DNA of 40,141 nt from a virus. Shown here piece after piece: positions 29,254-36,787 of this stretch. A model generated the notes under the pieces. The model saw only the letters and a list, made by a program, of their open reading frames with translations, did not search any database and was not told where the DNA came from. Location of the stretch: IMG/VR virus record IMGVR_UViG_3300033999_000118, positions 1 through 40,141 of that record. One strand, given 5' to 3'. The stretch's first letter is position 1. Every line of letters begins with the position of its first letter. The translations under genes and the position numbers were made by a program.

Positions 29254-29834
29254 GCAAGCTATTCGAGATTCAGTTTCAGAGCATGGATAAGCTTATAGCG
29301 GCGGCTGAGAAACGGGCGGAGCTTTTGAAAAAGAACGTGGAAGCGGCAGTGGCGGCAACGGTGATGTGGGGTGCCGGGCGCATTGCAGAAGATTGCCCGG
29401 TAGATACGGGGCGATTGAGGGCCAGTATAGGCGGCAGGGTAGTCAATACAGGGATGGGGATGGACCCGAAGGCCGAAGAGGAAGGTCGGGAACAGAGCTT
29501 GACTGAAATAAACGGATTCGAGGGCGTAATCGGGACCAACGTGTTTTATGTAAAATTCGTGGAATTCGGTTTCACACCGAGAGGTCCGAAGGAATTGACT
29601 GACAAACAGAGGCGATACCTCTTCGCAGCAGGCATCCTTAAAAACGTGAACGGCAGGGTTGTAATAGCGGATGTCAACCGCAGAATCAATAAACGAGCTG
29701 GGATGAGCTTTCGTGTAAAGGGAAAGGGCTTTTTCCGCAAGAATATTCCACTTATACGCCGATTTTTCAACGAACGCATGGAAAAAGCCATAGCTGCCAC
29801 ACTCAAAGGGGAATACCTGCCGCCGACGAGGTGA
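29250..29834 (+). CDS. HK97 gp10-like tail component
   Basis: 194 aa from ATG 29250 (AGGTGCAGGAAAG upstream); an in-frame start at 29226 has no site. VMWGAGRIAEDCPVDTGRLRASIGG and IGTNVFYVKFVEFGFTPRGP match the HK97 gp10 family, which has this 'PVDTGxLR' signature and sits between connector and tail terminator. It is longer than usual (gp10 is nearer 130-150 aa) because of a C-terminal part rich in basic residues. Confidence 0.88.
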   Translation: MSKLFEIQFQSMDKLIAAAEKRAELLKKNVEAAVAATVMWGAGRIAEDCPVDTGRLRASIGGRVVNTGMGMDPKAEEEGREQSLTEINGFEGVIGTNVFYVKFVEFGFTPRGPKELTDKQRRYLFAAGILKNVNGRVVIADVNRRINKRAGMSFRVKGKGFFRKNIPLIRRFFNERMEKAIAATLKGEYLPPTR

Positions 29835-29838
29835 TGGT

Positions 29839-30321
29839 ATGCTAAACGCATGGGCGAGTATAAATAAAGAATTTGCAGCGCAGAAAAACAACTTTGGCGT
29901 GGTTGCAATCTACTTTGAACAAATGCCGCCCGGAAGCGGCGAATATCCATCTTTGGCAGTGAACGTATTGCGGCAGGGACTTCAACCAGCCGACCATTTC
30001 GGCAGAAAAACTCCCGAGATTTCCGAGGGAGCCTATCGCTTCTTGATGGTGCTGGAATGCGAGGTAAGGACGAAGCAGGATACCTGGAATCAGGCAAATG
30101 CTATTGCCGAAAAGGTCCGGGCCTATTTCGATGAGCGCAGGATACCGAGAAAGACCTGGCTGAAACCCGACGGCACGCCGAATCCGTCACCCCAGGATTC
30201 CGGCATTATCATTTTCGGCAGGGCCAGGGCGGATACGGTCCAGAATGATACGGACAGACAGTATAAGAGCATCTTCCTCACGTGGGAGGTAACGTGGGAA
30301 AAACCGGTGCAGGAGGTGTAA
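29839..30321 (+). CDS. Tail terminator / tail completion protein
   Basis: 160 aa. NNFGVVAIYFEQMPPGSGEYP, then FLMVLECEVRTKQDTWNQANAIAEKVRAYFDE and SIFLTWEVTWEKPV, the alternating strand/helix order of lambda gpU/SPP1 gp17-type terminators. Stop codon overlaps the leader of a small zinc-ribbon gene. Ends the tail tube and joins it to the head. Confidence 0.72.
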   Translation: MLNAWASINKEFAAQKNNFGVVAIYFEQMPPGSGEYPSLAVNVLRQGLQPADHFGRKTPEISEGAYRFLMVLECEVRTKQDTWNQANAIAEKVRAYFDERRIPRKTWLKPDGTPNPSPQDSGIIIFGRARADTVQNDTDRQYKSIFLTWEVTWEKPVQEV

Positions 30322-30324
30322 TGC

Positions 30325-30468
30325 ATGGATATTTTCATAAAGGAGTGCAAGTGCGGCAACTTTAAGTTCGTGTTCGCAGAAAAGCCGCACAAAGCCGTAG
30401 AGGTTATTTGTCCGAAGTGTGGGGGAAAAACAAAAATTAATCCAAAAGAGAAGGAGAGTGATAAATAA
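30325..30468 (+). CDS. Small zinc-ribbon protein (Com-like)
   Basis: 47 aa from ATG 30325, AGGAGGTG at 30311-30318. CKCGNFKF...VICPKCGGKTKI is a rubredoxin-type Cys4 zinc ribbon as in phage Mu Com-like proteins. Its stop TAA (30466-30468) overlaps the major tail gene start (TAATG), implying translational coupling. Perhaps it controls translation of a structural gene; that is inference. Confidence 0.7.
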   Translation: MDIFIKECKCGNFKFVFAEKPHKAVEVICPKCGGKTKINPKEKESDK

Positions 30469-31169
30469 TGGCTATAGAGCAGACCAAAGTTGCCGAGTTA
30501 ACTCTTATATTCGGCCCGTATGCGTATAAGGAAAAGGTGCCTGGCGTAACGGCGTTTACCTATACCGACGAAGCCGAAGTAACACGCCGGGGAGCAAACA
30601 ACTTCGGAAATCAGGGTCCGCTAGAGATTACGGATATGTATCAGGGTGTTTCCGGGAGCTTCACCATCGAAGGCTCCGAGGGCGAGGACATTGTGCAGGC
30701 GATTGTCAGCGGCGTGGATCCGGCAACATTTGTGGTGGATGACCCGAAGGTGCGATTCCCGTTCTACATTGTCGCCAATGCCTACGAAGAGGACGGAGTA
30801 ACTCCGATACGAGGTCACTTCATCAATTACGCCAAACTAGCCGGAACTCCTGCCCAGGTAGGTCCGGACGCAAGGACGTATAACTTCCAGGCGAAGTCCA
30901 GCAAGAGGGCAAAAGGAAAGAAAATCAAAGTCGAAGTATTCAGTGGTGCTGCTACGCCGGTAACTTCACTTACTCTTGCAAATCAAGCCGTGGCCGATAA
31001 TGAGGGGAATTATGCGCTGCTGGTGCTGAGACAGACCCAAGGGACAAAGACAGTAAAGGTTCTCAAGAAGACCACGGATTACACCGAGACGGATTCCACT
31101 ATTACATTAAATAGCGGACTTACCCAGAATGAAAAAGCTCTGGTTGTCTACATTGCGAACCCTACTTAA
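30468..31169 (+). CDS. Major tail protein with C-terminal Ig-like domain
   Basis: 233 aa. Residues 1-150 are a beta-rich tube domain (FGPYAYKEKVPGVTAFTYTDEA, ITDMYQGVSGSFTIEGSEGED, FPFYIVANAYEEDG). Residues about 160-233 are a separate Ig/Big-type domain (TPVTSLTLANQAVADNEGNYAL). The tube domain polymerises into the non-contractile tail tube; extra Ig domains often decorate it. A strong terminator follows, usual for this highly expressed gene. Confidence 0.85.
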   Translation: MAIEQTKVAELTLIFGPYAYKEKVPGVTAFTYTDEAEVTRRGANNFGNQGPLEITDMYQGVSGSFTIEGSEGEDIVQAIVSGVDPATFVVDDPKVRFPFYIVANAYEEDGVTPIRGHFINYAKLAGTPAQVGPDARTYNFQAKSSKRAKGKKIKVEVFSGAATPVTSLTLANQAVADNEGNYALLVLRQTQGTKTVKVLKKTTDYTETDSTITLNSGLTQNEKALVVYIANPT

Positions 31170-31230
31170 ACTTTTCGTTAGCAATAATGGGGATTAGCCT
31201 GCACAAGACATTCTATGATGCCAACTAACT

Positions 31231-31295
31231 AAGGCGGCCTAGCCTGCTAGCGGCGAAAGCGGTTTACTCCCGACCGCTGGCCGCCTTCATTTTTT
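31231..31295 (+). terminator. Terminator after the major tail protein
   Basis: AAGGCGGCC (31231-31239) pairs with GGCCGCCTT (31279-31287), with an inner stem of the AGCGG/CCGCT type, followed by CATTTTTTGG. Likely lowers expression of the downstream chaperone and tape measure genes. Confidence 0.78.
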
Positions 31296-31322
31296 GGGAG
31301 AAATACATAGGGAGGTATTATC

Positions 31323-32027
31323 ATGGCTGAACTTACCAACGACATGATCCAGAGAAGGTTTCAGAAGGTAGTTTCCAACCCGACACCGGTGAACATATAC
31401 GGCTTGCCCAATCTTGCATTTGTGCCCTTGAATTCCAAGACGAGAGGAATATCCGCCAGGGCATATTCGGCAAAGCTGATGGAGCTATACAGAGAAGGCG
31501 GATTTTATAGCGAAGCGTTGCTACCTAAAGTTCTCAAAGAAATATGCGAAAAGCACGGCCTGGACGTCAAGCTCTTGGACAAAAAAATGGCCCTCCAGCG
31601 CAAGCTCTTTGAAGCTTTGCCGGAGGACCTGCAAGGTCCTTACGACCAGCTTACTCCCGAAGAAGTGGCAGAGCTTCCTCCCGAAGAACAGAAGAAGCGT
31701 GAGGAAGCAATCCGGGAGAGGGGACGACGAATAGCCGAATTTGTGAATCAGGTATATACCAAGGAAGAACTGGAAGAGCTGGAGCAGATACGCATGATTG
31801 AAGCTTTGGAGCAGGAACTATACCACAGCACCGCCGAGTATCACGCCAGAAGGTATCAGATGGTTACTGAAATTTTACATTGTGCCCGTAAGGCCGATAA
31901 TCCTGATGAACCGTATTTCAGCAGTGAAGATGAGCTTGAGGCTCTTCCCGTTCGCGTCCTGTCGGATCTTTTCCTGGCCTGGAAGCAGTATCGCGAGGGA
32001 ATGCCGTCGGATTTTTTCTCCCGATAA
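31323..32027 (+). CDS. Tail assembly chaperone, 0-frame product (gpG-like)
   Basis: 234 aa behind GGGAGGTATTATC. Beta/helical N-terminus, then Glu-rich helices (YDQLTPEEVAELPPEEQKKREEAIRERG) and a C-terminal helical part (VRVLSDLFLAWKQYREGMPSDFF). The last codons contain T TTT TTC (32012-32018), a canonical -1 slippery heptamer, 7 bases before the stop codon. This gives a gpG-like short form and a gpGT-like fusion. Chaperones keep the tape measure extended during tail assembly. Confidence 0.82.
   Translation: MAELTNDMIQRRFQKVVSNPTPVNIYGLPNLAFVPLNSKTRGISARAYSAKLMELYREGGFYSEALLPKVLKEICEKHGLDVKLLDKKMALQRKLFEALPEDLQGPYDQLTPEEVAELPPEEQKKREEAIRERGRRIAEFVNQVYTKEELEELEQIRMIEALEQELYHSTAEYHARRYQMVTEILHCARKADNPDEPYFSSEDELEALPVRVLSDLFLAWKQYREGMPSDFFSR
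32012..32018 (+). promoter_or_regulatory. Programmed -1 ribosomal frameshift site
   Basis: T TTT TTC in the zero frame of the chaperone gene; a -1 slip places CTC CCG ATA ATA in frame and reads through to 32308 without a stop. The shifted frame is open from before the zero-frame stop, which is what programmed frameshifting needs. Confidence 0.75.
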
Positions 32028-32308
32028 TACTTCGTTGCCGTGAGTGGCAGGAAATTATGTATCTTACAGGTGAGGGATGGCCCTTCCCAGCCCCACCATC
32101 GGAGTGCTCTGCCGACCAACGTAAACTTTTGATTATACACCGTGAGATGCAGTATGGGCTTCAGCTATGCCGCATGAAAGGCTACCCCATGCCGCAGGAA
32201 GATACTTTTGCAACGTATAAACGCTTCAGGGAATGGCTTTCGTGGCTGGAGAAGGCGCAGGAATGCGGCAAGAGCACATCGCAGCATGGGTGGGTGATTA
32301 GGAGATAG
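32018..32308 (+). CDS. Tail chaperone T domain (reached by -1 frameshift)
   Basis: About 96 residues in the -1 frame, beginning LPIILRCREWQEIM and continuing YLTGEGWPFPAPPSECSADQRKLLIIHREMQYGL. An ATG at 32057 lacks a convincing ribosome binding site, so the fusion with the 31323 product is the likely form. It ends 4 bases before the convergent minus-strand gene. Confidence 0.75.
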   Translation, partial: LPIILRCREWQEIMYLTGEGWPFPAPPSECSADQRKLLIIHREMQYGLQLCRMKGYPMPQEDTFATYKRFREWLSWLEKAQECGKSTSQHGWVIRR

Positions 32309-32312
32309 TTTA

Positions 32313-32747
32313 TCAATCTCGCTTTAGGTAGTAAGCACCGCTTATTTCTTTAAGTTTAATTTGTCCTGTCCATTCCGGCAAATTTTCAATAACAGGAATT
32401 TTCCCTTCTACGATATAGTTCGGCGGAATAGCGTCAAAGGGATAAGTTTCTTCATGAATTGGTTTTCCGTTACTATCCAAAAGGTAAAACGTAACCATTA
32501 AGTATTTTATTTCGTAGTCGCTTATATTTTGGACGCGCAAATAAATAGAATCTTCGCTGGTCTTAGTCTCTAATATCTTTACGAATTGAGTCCAGTTGTC
32601 ATCCCAAATTAAGTCTGTATCATTAGAAGTTTTGCTTTCAAATAAGGAGAAAAACACTTCGTGAAATGGCGAAAAAAACAAAAGCCATATGCTTACTATA
32701 ATGCAAATTAAAATTATGTAAATGGTGTATTCCTTCAAATAACTCAC
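32313..32747 (-). CDS. Membrane-anchored extracytoplasmic protein (moron)
   Basis: 144 aa from GTG 32747 (a TTG at residue 4 behind GAGGTG is possible). One N-terminal transmembrane helix (IYIILICIIVSIWLLFF, residues about 9-25). Then comes an exported beta-sandwich-like part: YLRVQNISDYEIKYLMVTFYLLDSNG resembles FxLYD-type domains that follow N-terminal anchors in Gram-positive surface proteins. Antisense to the tail operon and more AT-rich than its neighbours, paired with the gene upstream. A surface-acting superinfection-exclusion role fits, but is inference. Confidence 0.72.
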   Translation of the reverse strand: MSYLKEYTIYIILICIIVSIWLLFFSPFHEVFFSLFESKTSNDTDLIWDDNWTQFVKILETKTSEDSIYLRVQNISDYEIKYLMVTFYLLDSNGKPIHEETYPFDAIPPNYIVEGKIPVIENLPEWTGQIKLKEISGAYYLKRD

Positions 32748-32748
32748 C

Positions 32749-33111
32749 TCAATTTGTGGATTGGTCTGAAGCAGGATATTCTTGATTTATGCTTTGCTGT
32801 AAAAGACTAATTATCTGCTGATTGCTCTGTTCATTTTTTTGCAGCAGTTCGATAATTGCAGCCATACCACCAAAAAACAGTCCAGAGACTATTCCGGAAA
32901 ATATAGTTGCAATTGCAAAGACAATCTGAGGGAAAACTATGTTTCTTGCTATCAAATAATCCTGCCGTGCATACGGGTTGTCGGGTAAGTCTTGATAAAC
33001 CCTTTTTGCTAAATTGTATTCATGCCAGTCAATGTTTGCTAAAATAATTGCTCCAGAAATGACAGCCAAAATTATTATTATCGCTCCGAGCATTCTTAAA
33101 GTTTTGTCCAT
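32749..33111 (-). CDS. Two-transmembrane hypothetical protein (moron)
   Basis: 120 aa behind AAGGAGGGACAAAA. Helices at about 6-26 (LRMLGAIIIILAVISGAIIL) and 62-85 (VFAIATIFSGIVSGLFFGGMAA) with a helical, Gln-rich C-terminal tail. The next gene starts 1 base after its stop, so the two are co-transcribed on the minus strand. Unknown family. Confidence 0.7.
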   Translation of the reverse strand: MDKTLRMLGAIIIILAVISGAIILANIDWHEYNLAKRVYQDLPDNPYARQDYLIARNIVFPQIVFAIATIFSGIVSGLFFGGMAAIIELLQKNEQSNQQIISLLQQSINQEYPASDQSTN

Positions 33112-33155
33112 TTTTGTCCCTCCTTTCCTTTTAAGATTAAAGGTGGTGATAAAAC

Positions 33156-36100
33156 ATGCCCAGCCAGGATGAATTAAAAATAGTCATAAAAGCCTACGAC
33201 GAATTTGACAGAGCTTTCAGAAACTATATTAACACACTAAAGCAAACAAGTGAAGCGCAAAAAGATGTCGGTAAAACAGGGAAAGAAGCAGCGAAAGGTC
33301 TTGATGAGCTATATAAAGTCCTGGGTCAGCTCGGCGTAATATATGCTTTTGAAAGAGGACTTCAAGACATAATCCAAATCACAAGGGAATTTGAGGCGAC
33401 GATAACCCAAGCAAGCCTCATTGCAGGAGATTTTAATAAGACTTTGGAAAAAGCTGCGCTTGCCGCAAAAGGAAGTATATACGGTCCGCAACAATTGGCT
33501 GAAATGTATCGAGAACTTGGGGCCGCGGGTTTAAATACGCAGCAAATACTGAAAACATCTCCCGATATAATGGATTTTGCTACGGCTGCTATGATAGACC
33601 AAGCAGAAGCAGCTCAAGCCGTTATTGCGGCTATCAAAAGCTTTGGCCTAACTTTTGATGATACAAGAGAAATTACCGACGCATTCACGGAAGCTATGAA
33701 CAGGACAACTCTTGGCGGGAGAGATTTAGTGTATGCATTGGCTTCTGTTGGTTCAGTGGCTGGTAAATTCGGACAAAGCCTTGAGCAGACCCTTGCCGCT
33801 GTAGCCGCACTTAAAGACGCCGGTGCCAGCGCCCAGGATGCAGCAACATCTGTAAAGTCAGCAATATTGGCCCTCGTGAATCCATCAAAGGAAGCAGCCG
33901 AAATAATGGATGCGCTAGGCATCGAAATATACGACAACAGCGGTAGAATGAAGCAATGGAGTGATATAGTAGCCGAGTTTGAGCGTGGGCTTAATGGATT
34001 AACCGAAGCGCAAAAGCAACAATATTTAGCAACTATATTTGGGAACGACGGTATAAGAGCAATATTAACCTCACTTCAGATGGGAAGTAAACACTTATAT
34101 GAAATTGTCCGTGCATTTGAAGAGGCAAACGGAACAACCCAGATTTTTGCCTTGACAATGGCTGAAACTCTAGATGGAGCTATAAGGCGCACGCTAGGCA
34201 ACATGGAACGGCTAAAAATTACTATAGGCCAAGACATAGAGCCGTTGCTCAGACACATCATAGATGCAATTGATCTGCTTGTTATTGGCTTTCAAAGTTT
34301 GGATCCGGAAATTAGAGCAATATTGGAACTTTTACTAGGTGCTGGCGGACTCGCAGTTGCCCTTAATACTGTTCTTCGAATATATAACAAGTTTAAAGTT
34401 GCAATAAGCGCCTCACTTGGCCCATGGGGATGGGTGGCTGCTGCGATTACTCTTGCCGGGACGGCTTTGGCTGGATACAAAGGCGCACAAGAAAAAGCCC
34501 GCATAGAGCAGGAAGCTCATATAAAAACTCTAGAAAGCCAGATAGCTCGGATACCCGAATTACAGAAACAGTATGAAGAACTGATAAATAAGACAAACCG
34601 AACGGCTCAGGAAGAAGAATTACTCCGGCAGGTAACAGAAGAACTTATATCAATATTCCCAGAAGCGGTTTCAGGTTTTGATGAAATGGGAAGGGCGATA
34701 ATCAATACCGCCGAGCTTGCAAAGTTAGCGCAAGAAGAAATAGCACGACTTAAAGAGGAAGTGAAAAGCTACTATCAACTTCAGGCTGAGACTGCCAAAT
34801 TACAAATGGTTGACATTGAAAAGCGAATTAGCGATTTAACCAAGAAAAGAGAATCTTTGCAAAAAGTATTGTCGAGCGGTGCTCAAGGCATACCGAATGT
34901 TTGGGCACCAGGAAGTATTATCAGCAGAGAAGAAATTAGGCAGGAACTTATTAGGATAAATAACGAACTTAGGGAAGCTCAAGAAGAAAAATTTAGAGCC
35001 GAACAAGCTATTAACACTTTTGAGCGCATCCGAAAAGGCACATATTGGGAGCAACCGAAAGAAACAGAATCGAGAGCCAGAACATATACTCCTTCTTCAG
35101 GCAGGACTATCACTTTGTCAGACAGTAGCAGAAGTAAAACACATTCATGGATTACTACCTTCCGCAACGAACTGCAAGCTTTTACATCCGAACTTGGCGT
35201 ATACGAAATGGCTACCAAGCGAGCCGACGAAGCAGTCGCAAGGCTCAATGCCCGCCAGCAGTATCTCCAGGCCCTCCTTGAATCCGGCAAAGGCACCATG
35301 ACAACGTATATCGAACTGGAGAAAACAAGGGCTGACATAATAGAGGCATTGAAGACACATCAAATGAGACTGCACGAAGAAGCGGACGCATACAGAAAAG
35401 CTCTAGTTGAACTCAACGCAAAGCAGGCGAGTCTTAACAGCCTCCTTGCACGTGGAAAAATCACAAAGCAGGATTATGTTGATGCCACACAAGCTGTTCG
35501 GCAAGAGATAGACAGGCTCACTGCGGCGATAAACCAGAACATTATAGCATGGTGGCAGGATCAGCGGGCTATACTGGAGGCGCAGCAGGCACAGGAGGAA
35601 CTTATCCGCCGACAGGTGATGGACATAAGCTCCCTGCTTCGTGAGACGTATTCGTGGGAGGAAAGAGAACAGACCAGAAGGCTTCAAGAACAATATGACA
35701 GAGAAGCGAAAGCTCTTCAGGAAAGAATTGACCTGCTTTCTGAAGCGAGCGAGAAAGAAAAGCGCATACAGGAAGAAATAGCAGAGCTCGAAGAAGAACT
35801 GAACGAAAAGCGCAACAAATGGGCAGAGGAGGATAAACGCCGTAGAATAGAGGAACTACGAGGACAGTTAGAGAGCTCCAGAATGGTTGTAGTAGAGCAT
35901 GGAATTAGGCGCCTGACGCATGACATAGAAAAGGAAAAAGAACTTCGTGATGCCGAGCTGGAATATACTCGCTGGCAGGAAGAACAGAAGCTTCAAGCAA
36001 GGCTTGACAGGCTTAAAGAAGAGCTGAAAGCCGAGGAAGAAAAACGGCGGCAAGAAAGAGAACGACTTCAGAAAGAGCTGGAAGACTTACGGGAAAGCCA

Positions 36101-36782
36101 CAACCAAAAACTGGAGGCCGTTCGGGAATATTACGCCGCCCTGATGCAAACGACAATACTCGAATCCGAAGCACGGCGGCAGATATTGTTGAAGGGATAT
36201 GAGCAGGAAAAGAAAGACCTGGAAGCGCATCTGAGAGAGATGGAGAAACTGCAATATAATCGTGCTGTTGAAACATATAGCAGCAGCGGAGGAAGTAAAT
36301 CCAGCTATTCCTCTTCATGGGAAGATGCACTGAGAGCTGCACAGCAAAAGTGGTGGGATAGCTTTGCAAAAGGCGACAAAGCCGGGCAAAAAGCAGCGGA
36401 AGAACTGGGCAAAGCAATAAGAGAAGCGGCCAAAAAGGAAGGCGTATATTTACCAGGGCCTGACGTGCTTCTACCTGGAGTAAAGAAGCCACCAGGCTTT
36501 GCGAAAGGCGGCGAAGTATACACCAGCGGTTTTGCGTATGTGCATGAAGGAGAGACGTGGCTTACACGAAGCCTTACGGAGCGGCTGATACCTCTCCTGG
36601 AGCGGATACCGCCATCACCATCGCAAATGGTTACCGTAGTGACTTCAACAACCGGCGAAGTGGAGAACATGGGGGTGGAGGCTAAAAATCTAGTCATAAA
36701 GGCACAGGCTATATACATTCAGGTAAACGGCCAGCAAAGGCCAAATGTTGATGTTCTTGCACAGTTAGGCATAAGGAGGTGA
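33156..36782 (+). CDS. Tail tape measure protein
   Basis: 1208 aa behind GGTGGTGATAAAAC. Residues about 60-300 are the TP901-type tape measure core (FEATITQASLIAGDFNKTL... MYRELGAAGLNTQQIL... AEFERGLNGLTEAQKQQ). Hydrophobic segment WVAAAITLAGTALAGY near residue 430. Long coiled coils at about 840-1035 and a C-terminal tail-tip part (SFAKGDKAGQKAAEELG...). At about 0.15 nm per residue it predicts a tail near 180 nm. No lysozyme or peptidase domain is seen. Confidence 0.95.
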   Translation: MPSQDELKIVIKAYDEFDRAFRNYINTLKQTSEAQKDVGKTGKEAAKGLDELYKVLGQLGVIYAFERGLQDIIQITREFEATITQASLIAGDFNKTLEKAALAAKGSIYGPQQLAEMYRELGAAGLNTQQILKTSPDIMDFATAAMIDQAEAAQAVIAAIKSFGLTFDDTREITDAFTEAMNRTTLGGRDLVYALASVGSVAGKFGQSLEQTLAAVAALKDAGASAQDAATSVKSAILALVNPSKEAAEIMDALGIEIYDNSGRMKQWSDIVAEFERGLNGLTEAQKQQYLATIFGNDGIRAILTSLQMGSKHLYEIVRAFEEANGTTQIFALTMAETLDGAIRRTLGNMERLKITIGQDIEPLLRHIIDAIDLLVIGFQSLDPEIRAILELLLGAGGLAVALNTVLRIYNKFKVAISASLGPWGWVAAAITLAGTALAGYKGAQEKARIEQEAHIKTLESQIARIPELQKQYEELINKTNRTAQEEELLRQVTEELISIFPEAVSGFDEMGRAIINTAELAKLAQEEIARLKEEVKSYYQLQAETAKLQMVDIEKRISDLTKKRESLQKVLSSGAQGIPNVWAPGSIISREEIRQELIRINNELREAQEEKFRAEQAINTFERIRKGTYWEQPKETESRARTYTPSSGRTITLSDSSRSKTHSWITTFRNELQAFTSELGVYEMATKRADEAVARLNARQQYLQALLESGKGTMTTYIELEKTRADIIEALKTHQMRLHEEADAYRKALVELNAKQASLNSLLARGKITKQDYVDATQAVRQEIDRLTAAINQNIIAWWQDQRAILEAQQAQEELIRRQVMDISSLLRETYSWEEREQTRRLQEQYDREAKALQERIDLLSEASEKEKRIQEEIAELEEELNEKRNKWAEEDKRRRIEELRGQLESSRMVVVEHGIRRLTHDIEKEKELRDAELEYTRWQEEQKLQARLDRLKEELKAEEEKRRQERERLQKELEDLRESHNQKLEAVREYYAALMQTTILESEARRQILLKGYEQEKKDLEAHLREMEKLQYNRAVETYSSSGGSKSSYSSSWEDALRAAQQKWWDSFAKGDKAGQKAAEELGKAIREAAKKEGVYLPGPDVLLPGVKKPPGFAKGGEVYTSGFAYVHEGETWLTRSLTERLIPLLERIPPSPSQMVTVVTSTTGEVENMGVEAKNLVIKAQAIYIQVNGQQRPNVDVLAQLGIRR

Positions 36783-36787
36783 TGCGG

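Noticed and set aside
29259-29891. Minus-strand frame of 210 aa
   Set aside because: Antisense to the HK97 gp10-like gene, no domain.
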